A stretch of DNA of 54,087 nucleotides from CAG-877 sp963660495 (GCA_963660495.1 CAVKYO010000036.1:1-54087), one strand, 5' to 3'. Positions 16,201-24,193 are shown, counted from the first letter of the stretch. The notes: a model not told the origin generated them from the sequence alone. Translations and numbers: made by a program.

Positions 16201-17801
16201 TTAAGATAGTATCCTGCAGTAAATAACATAACTTTGTCAACAAAGCTTCCATCTTTTGTTGTTATTTGGATAGTAGATGTTTTATCTATATAAACATTAT
16301 ATGGTACTTCTACTGTTACAAGTCCTGGCATCGCACTTGTTTTAGTTATTTTTGATACATTTCCTTGATAGTCCTTAATAGCTATATTAAATGTAGTATC
16401 ATATGTTAATGAAATAAACTTGATTTTTCTTAATTCTTCTGAATATAAGTCTTTATTATTATCTTCAATTTTTGTTGATTTCATAGATAATTCAGTACTA
16501 GATATGTCCTCTAGTTCACTTCCAAGTATATAGCTATATTTCCATTCTCCTGAAAGGTCAGTCATGTTTCTTCCAGCGTTTGTTTCATTAAGATCTGTTA
16601 CAAAAGCAACAGATGTATGTAATGAGTCATATGCAAGGTATGGATATGGACTATCTTCACCCCAGGAATTTTTTAGTATCCATACACCTTTTCCTTTGAC
16701 AATGCGATCTTCTGAGCAGGAAGATACTGGCGTGTTTCGATTATTATATGAATCAGCACAGTAACTGTATTCTATGTCATCGTCCCAGCCAATTATTTGC
16801 ATAGCATGTCCACCTGATAACCTATTACAATAGTAAACATCAATTACCATATTATCTAAATCGGCATCATAATAATAACAACCGTTTCCTACACTTGTTG
16901 ATACATAAGCAGCTCCATATTTCATAATTTCTGTTTTAACTTCATTTATGTAGTTATTTCTCTCTGTTTTTTGTTCTTCAGTTAATTTATCAGTAGATAA
17001 TCTGAATCCTGGTGTTGAAATCATATTGGTAGAATTAACTTCATATTCTGATTTTGCATAGTTTAATACTTCGCTCATTTCCATTGTACTAAGATCAGTG
17101 TCATTGTATTTTTTGAAATTATTGTAATTAAATAATGATACACCATTTGCCATAGCAACAGTAGATATGTAGAAATTCCCACCAGAACCTAGTTTTCTTT
17201 GAACAAAAGAAACATATTCACTCTTATAATCGTTTAATCCATCAATTGCTGTTGCATAGTCGATTTGTCTTTCAGATATCAACAAAGAGTTTTCATCATA
17301 TGATTTATTATTTGCTTTTAGTAGATATGATTCAACTGTACCAGCACTAGCAAATGTCCAGCAAGTACCAAGTTTACCTTGATTCCTAACCGGAGTTACA
17401 TAGTTTTTACCAGACACATCTCTTAAATCATATTTACTGGGTAAGTTTTCATCATTGTCTACAGTTTGACTATTATAATCTGTAACTGTAGGTGTTGGAA
17501 TTAATTCCAAATCGTTTTTTTGTACATCATCGAATGTTAAATATTCGACATATAAAGGATTTAAATATGGTTTATTTCTTTTTTTGTTTTTTTCGCTTAA
17601 AAGAATATTACCAGTTTGACTATATACTTCCTTTATATAATCTTTTGCTTCTACAGGCAAGTATGAATATGCTGGTTTTCTTAGAACTTTATCAATATAT
17701 TCTTCTTTGTCTTTTAGTAGTTTGCCTTGTAATAAAAAACATCCTGCTACAGTAAGTATTAGGACTACTACTCCTATTAATGCTAATCGCTTTTTCTTCA
17801 T
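13245..17801 (-). CDS. Secreted papain-family (C1) cysteine protease with dockerin
   Basis: A 1518-residue exported protease. The N terminus has a hydrophobic segment ending in VAGC (Cys21), a possible lipobox. The C1 domain (about 120-400) shows oxyanion Gln141, Cys147 (GTCWTFA), His332 (GGHAM) and Asn378 (LKNSWG). After a linker come a beta-helix-like region (about 630-985, GTEDDPY start), a BIG_2 domain (about 992-1071), InlB/Listeria-Bacteroides-type repeats (about 1075-1395) and a C-terminal dockerin (1457-1518) with two Ca-binding repeats (DVNGNAIID and DVNQNGSID, each followed by IIDYIRIM). A dockerin implies docking on a cohesin partner; no classical cohesin is seen here. First gene of a three-gene operon. 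Confidence 0.9.
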   Translation of the reverse strand: MKKKRLALIGVVVLILTVAGCFLLQGKLLKDKEEYIDKVLRKPAYSYLPVEAKDYIKEVYSQTGNILLSEKNKKRNKPYLNPLYVEYLTFDDVQKNDLELIPTPTVTDYNSQTVDNDENLPSKYDLRDVSGKNYVTPVRNQGKLGTCWTFASAGTVESYLLKANNKSYDENSLLISERQIDYATAIDGLNDYKSEYVSFVQRKLGSGGNFYISTVAMANGVSLFNYNNFKKYNDTDLSTMEMSEVLNYAKSEYEVNSTNMISTPGFRLSTDKLTEEQKTERNNYINEVKTEIMKYGAAYVSTSVGNGCYYYDADLDNMVIDVYYCNRLSGGHAMQIIGWDDDIEYSYCADSYNNRNTPVSSCSEDRIVKGKGVWILKNSWGEDSPYPYLAYDSLHTSVAFVTDLNETNAGRNMTDLSGEWKYSYILGSELEDISSTELSMKSTKIEDNNKDLYSEELRKIKFISLTYDTTFNIAIKDYQGNVSKITKTSAMPGLVTVEVPYNVYIDKTSTIQITTKDGSFVDKVMLFTAGYYLNPVVSYKKYDNQISTPKIRLYQEYKMVESNTTMEYKLYDSNNNDVTDKITYTNNIVSKNNANPLFDFSNLSSGKYKLDTVYKGKVISTDEIEYLKMAGTGTEDDPYVIMTPFHLDRIREDLDAYYVLGADIDMTEVTRAGGLLSYEAPNGIGNHGWRPIDNFSGTLDGQGHTIKGLYQKTYIKEGYSYSHMTDSSNARGGLFDELAGNVTIKNLNIENFDISFVDSGGILFANYDTRDKYNVNIENIVIKNSTVTGDSGGNALFTSLITKGNINISNVYIDADVNIKQASGYYNEFLADIIYGGKVNINNVQLFGNLNSIREKYAYFYVVREIDCNEGNISNVFSNVNKNYDENTTENYFIERIGYGFNNDYSGVLNLKNVYVINNGEIELIHDNDFGQYENTSSNIENVKMYQKGIDTNELLSENQYENWEDFDKYWTIKPVDNIKRYPMLKIANVEYTKIDDINIKQELNRKYNMYDYISPDISIIKDTTFKSNDESIAKINEDGRIIPVSSGTTTIHVESFYDGYSKDVPITIEYKPHYTIKFDKNSDATGEMEDIEVDITDDCVVENKFDRTYYDFTGWSTAPDGSKSEYKDGVVTKQKDKTVITLYAQWRGKKSVITIDPAGGTVNPTSIDVYYGEYIGQVPIPTRKGYGFYYYKFSDVPDLGLSIQDLSIQKASYQENGRTLVAQWRENAYTIIYHPNGVSAIDYSSIGFNDKDSKLEKNIYTREGYSFKEWNTKADGTGTSYGDETTINLNNVPNSVLNLYAIWQKNNVEVTFDATTGTGTMDKQLIPYGEETSLNKNTFMKTGYTFKEWNTKADGTGTSYKDEEKITITENITLYAIWEETFSYEITGYEQDEENKYISSIKAGTTLADFTSHIKLNDNYTIKVDTKQVDDKELLYTGGKTKIYKNNELYAEYTNVVIGDVNGNAIIDIIDYIRIMKDIMETQKLSGPYLKAADVNQNGSIDIIDYIRIMKMIMEEN
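13719..14000. repeat. 45-bp repeat within the InlB-type domains of the protease
   Basis: Bases 13719-13763 and 13956-14000 match at 43 of 45 positions. They encode the core FKEWNTKADGTGTSY of two successive InlB-type repeats, which points to recent domain duplication or gene conversion. Confidence 0.85.
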
Positions 17802-17834
17802 AACTTAAACTCCTCTTTACTTTACTTTATTATT

Positions 17835-17938
17835 AATATAACATATTGCGACAAATATTGCACTATTTTTGTATCTTTTTTAAATTGTAGCACTAATACA
17901 ATATTATAATTGCACCATGTTTGTAAGATAATATTAAT
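17835..17938. promoter_or_regulatory. Divergent promoter/operator region between protease operon and XRE regulator
   Basis: Two 17-bp direct repeats, ATTGCACTATTTTTGTA (17857-17873) and ATTGCACCATGTTTGTA (17909-17925), match at 15 of 17 positions. They start 52 bp apart, about five helical turns. A palindrome TTGTA-N7-TACAA (17885-17901) lies midway. On the minus strand an extended -10, TGTTATATT (TATATT at 17835-17840), puts the first repeat on its -35 position. On the plus strand the second repeat supplies a TTGCAC -35 to a weak -10 (TATTAA). This fits control of both promoters by one DNA-binding protein, most simply the adjacent XRE regulator. Confidence 0.55.
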
Positions 17939-17993
17939 GTATCAACATTTTTGCAACTTAAATTTACATTAATGTAGATAGAGGTGATTTATA

Positions 17994-18419
17994 ATGAAAT
18001 TTAATAAAGATGATGAAAACTACATTTATGAAACTATTGGAAAAAATATAAAAAAATATAGAAAATTAAAGGGATGGACTCAGGAAAAATTGGCTGAGGA
18101 AATTGATTATTCTCTTTCTTTTATTAGTGCAATTGAGTCGTCATATCATCAAACGTTTTCTTTGGGTGCTATATGGAGAATTTCTAGAGTCTTAGGTGTT
18201 GAATTTTATAAACTCTGTGAGGAAGATAGTGAAAATAACCATGACTTAAAATATTTTGAATATAAATGCAACAAATGTGGTATAGAGACTAAAATGCCCA
18301 TACAAGTTATAAAACATTTTAAAGATATATATGAAATTGCTGGAAATAAAAATCTTCCGTCTTTTGACTGTACAAATTGTGAAGGTCGTCTTGAACCAAA
18401 AAATCCAATGGAATTTTAA
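17994..18419 (+). CDS. XRE-family regulator with C-terminal zinc ribbon
   Basis: A 141-residue DNA-binding protein. Residues about 10-70 form an XRE/Cro-type helix-turn-helix (KYRKLKGWTQEKLAEEIDYSLSF). Residues about 85-135 form a probable zinc ribbon with two knuckles, CNKCG and CTNCEG. This combination is uncommon; the ribbon could sense metal or redox state, or aid oligomerisation. The gene diverges from the dockerin-protease operon across a repeat-bearing 192-bp region, so it probably regulates that operon and itself. AGAGGTGAT precedes the ATG. A bidirectional terminator follows. The N-terminal half resembles the 83-residue regulator at 51632. Confidence 0.85.
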   Translation: MKFNKDDENYIYETIGKNIKKYRKLKGWTQEKLAEEIDYSLSFISAIESSYHQTFSLGAIWRISRVLGVEFYKLCEEDSENNHDLKYFEYKCNKCGIETKMPIQVIKHFKDIYEIAGNKNLPSFDCTNCEGRLEPKNPMEF

Positions 18420-18440
18420 TATTTATATAATAATATTCAA

Positions 18441-18480
18441 AAAAACAACTCAAGTTTCTCGCTTGAGTTGTTTTTGTTTT
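18441..18480. terminator. Bidirectional terminator, XRE gene / Cthe_2159-like gene
   Basis: A perfect 11-bp stem (AACAACTCAAG 18444-18454 / CTTGAGTTGTT 18462-18472) with T runs on both strands, between convergent genes. Confidence 0.88.
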
Positions 18481-18510
18481 ATTATATTTGTTTATGACAT
18501 TTTTAGCAGA

Positions 18511-20040
18511 TTATCTTCTTCCGCCTGGTCCTCCTTGATTTCCTGATACATTACTTATTATTCCTGTTGATAAAGTTACGTTCTTTGAGTTAGAGCCATA
18601 ATAAAGGGTATTTTCTCCTGTTGATAAACTTGTACTAGCGATTAGAATATATTTATATCCTGAAGTACTTGGTGTATATGAAATATCTCCTATTGATATT
18701 TTACCTGTTCCATTATTTATAGAGATATTTAGATATGGTATATTAGATATTTCTGTTCCATCATCGTTGGCTATATTCTTAGCTATAGCTATTAGTGTTC
18801 CTCCTGTTATATTCATTGTTCCTACATGGTCTATTGCTTCTTCTGGTCCTTGATTAGTACTTTCAACATAAGTTGTACCTCCAGCTATAAGAATTGTTCC
18901 ATTACTATCTAGTCCATCTCCATCTGAAATAACTTTTGTTATTCCTCCTGTTATTTCTAATAGACCGGTACTATTTTTAAAATTATCTTTTCCATTCATA
19001 TTAGTGTTTTTTTCAGCAGATGAGTCAGATGAGGCAGCATTTATTCCATCATCAGTTGCTTTTATATTATGTTTTCCATCTTTTATATAAATGTTGCTTC
19101 CTTCAAATCCTTCATAAGAACTTTCAACACTTATTGTACCTCCATTTATAGTTAAGGTATCATCAGCATGTATTCCATCATCTTTAGTATTAATTGTTAA
19201 TGTACCAGAATTTATTTCTATATTTCCATTGGAATGAATAGCGTCATCTATTGTATCAATATTATAAATACCAGAATTGATAGTGATTAATTTTCCTGCT
19301 TTTAGTCCTTTTGATGAATCGGATTCGGTACTTACACTTCCTGTTGTTTTTATATTAAATGTCCCATCTTTAATAGTTAAATTAGTCTCTGCTTGAATTC
19401 CATCATTATTACTAGTTATATTAAATGTTCCATTTCTTATTTCTACATATCCTTTTGCTGAATCTTCATCATTAGTTGACTTAATACCATCACCTGATGA
19501 AGTAATATTAAATATTCCGTCAAGTATTTCAACACTGTCTTTTCCTCTAATACCGTCATCATTGGCTTTAATAGTATATGTTCCATTTTCAATAGTTAAA
19601 CTATCTTTAGAAACTATTCCATCATAATTAGCAGTAATATTTAGGCTTCCTTGTCCTAGTAATACTAAATCTGCTTTTGAATAAATCGCCCCAGGTAATT
19701 CTTCTGTTGTAGTTGAAGTAATTGTATTTTCGCCTTCTAAAGTAATAATTACTTCATCTGACTCTTCTATATTAATTCCAGGACCTGTTTGACAGCTTAT
19801 ATTAGCATTTTCTAAGTTCAATTCAACAGTATCTTTAGTATTAATTACTATGCATCCTGAATTACCAGATATATTATAAGTACCTCCTACTGCTATTTCA
19901 TATTCATGTGATGCTAAATTAGTTGATAAAACTTTTTTTAGAGCTATAAAGAAACATATTAGTATTCCTGTTAAGATTATTAGTCCTATAATTAAAAATA
20001 ATTTATTTTTCTTAGTTATCTTTTTCCATCTATTTTTCAT
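18511..20040 (-). CDS. Membrane-anchored beta-helix protein, Cthe_2159-like carbohydrate-binding domain
   Basis: A 509-residue protein with one N-terminal membrane helix (about 12-36). The rest is a parallel beta-helix built of repeats of the form xxIxxGxxxIxxxDDGIxxx (DDGIRGKD, GDGIKST, NDGIQAE, DDAIHSN, DDGIHADD). This is the pattern of the Cthe_2159 domain (DUF4353), a Ca-binding polysaccharide-binding fold first described in Clostridium thermocellum. The Gly/Arg tail QGGPGGRR is typical of such proteins. It is the last gene of a run with VTC-type, DUF4956 and CotH-like genes, which often travel together in Firmicutes. Role: probably surface polysaccharide binding; the ligand is unknown. 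Confidence 0.85.
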   Translation of the reverse strand: MKNRWKKITKKNKLFLIIGLIILTGILICFFIALKKVLSTNLASHEYEIAVGGTYNISGNSGCIVINTKDTVELNLENANISCQTGPGINIEESDEVIITLEGENTITSTTTEELPGAIYSKADLVLLGQGSLNITANYDGIVSKDSLTIENGTYTIKANDDGIRGKDSVEILDGIFNITSSGDGIKSTNDEDSAKGYVEIRNGTFNITSNNDGIQAETNLTIKDGTFNIKTTGSVSTESDSSKGLKAGKLITINSGIYNIDTIDDAIHSNGNIEINSGTLTINTKDDGIHADDTLTINGGTISVESSYEGFEGSNIYIKDGKHNIKATDDGINAASSDSSAEKNTNMNGKDNFKNSTGLLEITGGITKVISDGDGLDSNGTILIAGGTTYVESTNQGPEEAIDHVGTMNITGGTLIAIAKNIANDDGTEISNIPYLNISINNGTGKISIGDISYTPSTSGYKYILIASTSLSTGENTLYYGSNSKNVTLSTGIISNVSGNQGGPGGRR

Positions 20041-20059
20041 ATCTATTCATTTTCCTTCC

Positions 20060-20806
20060 TTATTTAGATTCAAATGAATATAAACCAGTATATTTGTTAT
20101 TTATAAACAGTTTAATATAGTTTAAATCTGTTGTACTTTCATTTACTTCTTTAACTATATATTCATTACTTTTTTTCATATTAAAGATTGAAATATAATT
20201 ATTCTTTGTATCTTTTCCTACTGAAGATCTTGTTAAAGAAAGACTATATTCTTTATTTTCTTCTAATATTTTTAATTTTCCTGTAGATATTATAACTTTG
20301 TTTAGGGTATTAACATTATTGTCAAATAGTTCTATACTCATAGGAATATTTGTTTTTCTATTTATACTTTCTTTGTATTTTATATTTAATATAGGATATG
20401 TTGTAGTGACTAAACTATATATACGATATTCTTTATCATTGTATATTAATACTTTTATTTTGTCTGTTTTTTCTATACTATTATCTGTTATATTAGTATT
20501 TACCGCTATAGAAATTTTTTTATTTCCTATATATTTAACTGAAGGATTGTACTTTGTATTAGTATCTACTATAGAATAATATATAATATTATTTTCATTA
20601 TCTATTAGTAAATTATAGTCATTAAATTCTATACTTTTTAGACTTATATTTGTACTTGGTTCTTTATTAGTAGTAATAAATGAGGTCCATTTATCTTTAC
20701 TTACTACTAATTTATTATACTTGGTGCTTTTTTCTACTATTGAAATTGATAGTACCGCTGCTAGTGTGAATAATAGTATGATAATGAGTAACCAGTTTTT
20801 ATGCAT
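20060..20806 (-). CDS. Truncated CotH-like membrane-anchored protein
   Basis: A 248-residue protein with an N-terminal membrane helix (about 4-22) and an extracytoplasmic part. Its middle is beta-rich, and the end reads LNYIKLFINNKYTGLYSFES. This matches the segment of CotH-family proteins where an NGxYxGLY strand precedes the kinase core. CotH proteins from similar clusters are about 500 residues and carry kinase residues; here the chain stops just after this strand with a normal stop codon. The start abuts the DUF4956 stop. It is either a decayed CotH or a CotH-derived binding module. Family call is moderate. Confidence 0.6.
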   Translation of the reverse strand: MHKNWLLIIILLFTLAAVLSISIVEKSTKYNKLVVSKDKWTSFITTNKEPSTNISLKSIEFNDYNLLIDNENNIIYYSIVDTNTKYNPSVKYIGNKKISIAVNTNITDNSIEKTDKIKVLIYNDKEYRIYSLVTTTYPILNIKYKESINRKTNIPMSIELFDNNVNTLNKVIISTGKLKILEENKEYSLSLTRSSVGKDTKNNYISIFNMKKSNEYIVKEVNESTTDLNYIKLFINNKYTGLYSFESK

Positions 20807-21469
20807 TTATACTATGTCATCAGCATCATATTCAATAATTGAATATTTACTTACTTTCTTGTTACTAGATAGTTCTTGTTTTAATCCTTCTATATCTTTG
20901 GTAGTTAATTCAATAGCGTAATCATATCCTTTATTTGTGTAATTTCTTGATTTGAATTTATTACTAATTTTCTTTTCACTAAATAGTTCTTGTAGTTCTT
21001 TTTCAATATCTTTTTCGCTATGTAATATTAGTACTAATGGTTTTCTATCAAAGTCGATATGATTTAATACTATTAGTACTATTGTTACTATTATTGAGGT
21101 TAGTACTCCAACTTCAAATAATTGGCAACCTGAAATTATACCTATGTATACACTCCATAGTAAATATACCATGTCTACTGGGTCTTTAACAGCTGTTCTA
21201 AAACGAATTATTGCTAAGGCTCCAATGGTACCAAGGGTAATTATTATGTTGGATTGTAAACATAGTATTATTGTTGCTATAAAGAAGGGTAAAGCTGCTA
21301 TTGTAATATTGAATGATTTATTATAAAAAGATCTATGTGAAACGAATCTATAAACTAAAAATTCATATACTGCTAAGAATAATGCCATTAATAATACGGA
21401 TATTATTGTTACTGTTGTTATACTCTCATTTGAGTATGTATTAAATATATTTTCAAATACTTCTATCAT
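20807..21469 (-). CDS. DUF4956 membrane protein
   Basis: A 220-residue membrane protein with about four transmembrane helices in residues 15-140 and a cytoplasmic C-terminal domain (about 145-220). The family hallmark GTIGALAIIRFRTAVKDP is followed by VDMVYLLWSVYIGI. DUF4956 proteins (YhiD-related in the membrane part) are usually encoded next to VTC-type polyphosphate polymerases, as here: the VTC-like gene lies 10 bp upstream. The function is unproven; a channel or partner for the polymerase is a common guess. Confidence 0.88.
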   Translation of the reverse strand: MIEVFENIFNTYSNESITTVTIISVLLMALFLAVYEFLVYRFVSHRSFYNKSFNITIAALPFFIATIILCLQSNIIITLGTIGALAIIRFRTAVKDPVDMVYLLWSVYIGIISGCQLFEVGVLTSIIVTIVLIVLNHIDFDRKPLVLILHSEKDIEKELQELFSEKKISNKFKSRNYTNKGYDYAIELTTKDIEGLKQELSSNKKVSKYSIIEYDADDIV

Positions 21470-21479
21470 TTTACGTCTC

Positions 21480-22178
21480 CTATCTTGTGTATGTATCTAT
21501 AATCTTTCTAGCTTGAAAATATTTAGAGAAAGATGTTTGCTTAAATCCATATGACTCTATTAATTTTCTTATATAAGATGGTAATATATAGTCAAATTTA
21601 ACTTCTAAAACATTGATACCTGTTGGATTAATGTAATATTTAGTATATGTACCATCTAAAAAATGTTCTATATCTTCTGAGGATGATATTTTCATATCAA
21701 AAGTTACTCTTACATTAGTTATTTCTTCTACGTATGCTATTCTTTCGTAATTAGTAATTACTTTAGGCTTATAATTATAAAGTAACATGTCTCTTGCTAG
21801 TTCTTTTATTAGAGCTTTATCTGTATCATATAAAATATCTGTTATATTCCCTGATATGATTGTATTATATTCTTCTACTGTAAGTTTACAGCTTTTTTTA
21901 TGACATCTACTATTTATTTTTTCTTTTCGTTCAAGTACTATATGATTTAAATTATCATCATAATATCTAATTCTCCATTTAAACCTTTTGGATAATCCGG
22001 AGTCTACTGTATATACTGCTCTATCTTTATAATCATCAAAATATAATGAATGGACAATGTATCTTTCGTTTTCTTTTATATTATGATCTAGTTCTAAGGC
22101 TTTAGAAATTTTATGTTTTAGTAAGGACATGTCTTTGTTAGTTAATACATATTTCCATTCGTTACGATATTTTTTTAT
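21480..22178 (-). CDS. VTC-domain polyphosphate polymerase-like protein, probable AUA start
   Basis: A VTC-domain protein, related to the polyphosphate-synthesising tunnel enzyme of yeast vacuoles. The visible core has SLYFDD, RFKWRIRYYDD and IVLERKEK, with the basic and acidic residues that line the tunnel, and ends in LEVKFDYILP and FSKYFQARK. The first in-frame ATG (22130) would cut off the conserved opening strand. Translating upstream gives KKYRNEWKYVLTNKDM, the standard VTC N terminus, open to a TAG. The only start fitting the ribosome site AAGCAGGCGAT is ATA at 22178, at the same 3-nt spacing seen before ATG in other genes here. This gives 232 residues. The family is firm, the start is inferred. 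Confidence 0.8.
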   Translation of the reverse strand: MKKYRNEWKYVLTNKDMSLLKHKISKALELDHNIKENERYIVHSLYFDDYKDRAVYTVDSGLSKRFKWRIRYYDDNLNHIVLERKEKINSRCHKKSCKLTVEEYNTIISGNITDILYDTDKALIKELARDMLLYNYKPKVITNYERIAYVEEITNVRVTFDMKISSSEDIEHFLDGTYTKYYINPTGINVLEVKFDYILPSYIRKLIESYGFKQTSFSKYFQARKIIDTYTR

Positions 22179-22181
22179 ATT

Positions 22182-22192
22182 ATCGCCTGCTT
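22182..22192 (-). promoter_or_regulatory. Ribosome-binding site deciding the AUA start of the VTC-like gene
   Basis: On the minus strand AAGCAGGCGAT matches the anti-SD complement AAGGAGGTGAT at 9 of 11 positions. Three nucleotides (AAT) separate it from ATA. Other genes here use GGTGAT-ATT-ATG with the same spacing (3643 and 51632). Confidence 0.6.
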
Positions 22193-22215
22193 TCTATTTG
22201 TGCTTTTTAGTTAAG

Positions 22216-22256
22216 AAAAAGATTCTTTTTTCTACTAGTTAAGGGAAGAAAGAATC
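22216..22256 (-). terminator. Terminator after the beta-helix gene
   Basis: GATTCTTT (22221-22228) pairs with AAAGAATC (22249-22256), with a loop of about 20 nt that may extend the stem. On the minus strand TTTTTC follows. It is likely leaky, since no clear promoter precedes the VTC-like gene. Confidence 0.55.
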
Positions 22257-22267
22257 AATTTCTATAT

Positions 22268-24193
22268 TTAATTTATAGCTTTTCCATTTACATATAATTT
22301 GTAGCCATTGAAATTTATGTTTGAGTAGTCTTCGTCTTCGTCTTCTAAACTTGTTACGTATGAATCAGCTGTTAATTTAATTTTTGATGATTTATCTAGT
22401 TTTAAAGTAATAGCCTTGGCAGTATTATCTTGATTAATTGCTCCTTCATAACTAGATGATGATTTCATATTCATAGTTAATGTTGAAATGGAGTCTATTA
22501 CGATGTTTCCTGTTGCTTTTTGATTAGTCATATTAAGGGTAACATCTCCTCCATTAGAACCTGTGTTTCCCCATGAATCTTTTTGTACACGTAAGAAGTT
22601 TCCTGTAGAGTCTGTGTTTTTTATAGTGTTGTTTTCTAGATTTATAGTTGCAGTTGTATTTGTTACGTAGAATGAATCTCCTTTTTTAGTAGTTATTTTT
22701 GAATCTGTTGCGGTAAATTCTGCTTGTCCTGTTGCGGCATCTCCTGACATTGATTGATATAAAAAGATGTTTTTATATGTAGTTGATTGTCCATTTAATT
22801 TACTATTTGTATCAGTTAGTTCACAATTATTTATAGTTACGGAGTTTTTTCCTTCTATTACTATTCCTTCTGATGCTTTAGAAACTAGTTTGGCATCATT
22901 TACGGTAACGTTTGCAGTTGAATAAATTGTTGGTGAACCTTGTCCTGTTGTTGTATAGGTTCCTTTATTAACTGTTACTGTTCCTCCTCCTCTATCTGTT
23001 CTAATAGCGGCTGATGATGTTCCAGCGGTATTTATGGTTAAATTAGTTGCGTTCATGATGCCGCCACCAGTAGTCATAATTCCACCAGAGTTATCTTTTG
23101 TTGTTGTTATTTTGGAGTCGGATATTGTAACTGTTGTTCCATCTGATGATGAATTGTTTGTTGTTGCACTACCTCCATAACTGAATACACCGTTAGCTCC
23201 AGTGGCATTAGTTTCAATAGTTGCGTCTTTTATCGTTACATTGGCTCCATCTTTGGCAATTATTGCTGAATTGGTTCCATAAAAGCTAGTATTGTCTCCT
23301 CCGTCTGAATCACCTGTTTTAGTTACTGTAATATTTGAAAGAGTAGAAGTTACATCTCCAGATACGGATATAGCGTTTTCATCTTTTGTTGTTGACTCAT
23401 ATGTTCCTTCTGTAAGATCTTTATTTTCTGTTATTTCTGTTTTTGCTGAGTAACTAGCAGTATTTGTTGTTGTCGTGCTATTTTGTTCATTTGTTTTTTT
23501 ACTATTATTTAAGAAGTACTTTGTTGTTACTAATGTGTCAGCAACTGTAAGTATAGTTCCTAATAATATTACGGATAGAACAGCTATAGTTATTTTATCT
23601 TTATTAACAAATGTTTCTTTTATTTTCTTTTTGTTGAAGTTTGACATTATTAAGTATATTATTGCACTTGCTAAAACTAAGCTTTCTATACCAAAGATAA
23701 AATAATATATTGTTGGAATAGTAGTACTTTTTACTTCATTAGGCATGCTTGGGGGATTTCCATTCATACCATTTCCATTACCATTATTGTTTCCTTGTGG
23801 GTTTTCACTTGTTTCTGTTTGTGAAGCATCGTTAGTTGACTCAGTATTGTCACTGCCATTGGTATTTGCCTCATTTTTTTCATCACTTGGTTTTTCTGGA
23901 GGCGTTTGTCCTTCACTATTTGTTGTGTTCCCATCTGGCTTTTCTGGTGGTGTTTGTCCTTCATTATTTGTTGTGTTTCCTTCAGGCATCTCTGGTCGTT
24001 CATTACTTGAGTCATTATTACCAGGCATGCTTGGTGCAGATTGATTATTGTTCATTTGCATGTTGTTAGTAGTTTCTGTTGTAGTTTCAGTATTATTTTT
24101 TATATAGTTCATTGTTAAATACATTGAGCCTAAACATAAAACTATTACAACGGTTAATATAATATTTTTGATTGTTCTTTTATTTTTTTTCAT
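22268..24193 (-). CDS. Membrane protein with extracellular beta-helix domain
   Basis: A 641-residue protein with three membrane segments: about 10-28, 165-185 and 200-222. Between the first two is a low-complexity Asn/Pro/Glu-rich segment with repeats of QTPPEKP and a Met/Asn/Gly-rich stretch. After the third helix comes a Thr/Ser/Asn-rich parallel beta-helix (about 240-640), with strands such as VTIKDATIETN, VTISDSKITTT and VTVNKGTYTTT, like the pectate-lyase-type adhesins of gut Firmicutes. No catalytic residues can be picked out. It follows the two-component genes behind a separate terminator and precedes the VTC-like cluster, so it is probably an envelope adhesin controlled by that system. 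Confidence 0.8.
   Translation of the reverse strand: MKKNKRTIKNIILTVVIVLCLGSMYLTMNYIKNNTETTTETTNNMQMNNNQSAPSMPGNNDSSNERPEMPEGNTTNNEGQTPPEKPDGNTTNSEGQTPPEKPSDEKNEANTNGSDNTESTNDASQTETSENPQGNNNGNGNGMNGNPPSMPNEVKSTTIPTIYYFIFGIESLVLASAIIYLIMSNFNKKKIKETFVNKDKITIAVLSVILLGTILTVADTLVTTKYFLNNSKKTNEQNSTTTTNTASYSAKTEITENKDLTEGTYESTTKDENAISVSGDVTSTLSNITVTKTGDSDGGDNTSFYGTNSAIIAKDGANVTIKDATIETNATGANGVFSYGGSATTNNSSSDGTTVTISDSKITTTKDNSGGIMTTGGGIMNATNLTINTAGTSSAAIRTDRGGGTVTVNKGTYTTTGQGSPTIYSTANVTVNDAKLVSKASEGIVIEGKNSVTINNCELTDTNSKLNGQSTTYKNIFLYQSMSGDAATGQAEFTATDSKITTKKGDSFYVTNTTATINLENNTIKNTDSTGNFLRVQKDSWGNTGSNGGDVTLNMTNQKATGNIVIDSISTLTMNMKSSSSYEGAINQDNTAKAITLKLDKSSKIKLTADSYVTSLEDEDEDYSNINFNGYKLYVNGKAIN
23892..23987. 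repeat. Two tandem 48-bp repeats in the Pro/Glu-rich linker
   Basis: Two adjacent 48-bp units starting TTTTCTGG (23892 and 23940) encode 16-residue blocks containing QTPPEKP and NTTN, with a few mismatches. Such in-frame repeats tend to vary in number between strains. Confidence 0.75.

Noticed and set aside
20807..20921. Plus-strand open frame spanning the DUF4956/CotH-like junction
   Set aside because: It lies wholly opposite two well-supported genes and has no start signal or family pattern.
23745..24069. Several overlapping open frames opposite and within the beta-helix protein's linker
   Set aside because: All read through the Pro/Glu/Asn-rich repeat DNA in other frames. Their repeats mirror the 48-bp units and none has a start signal.
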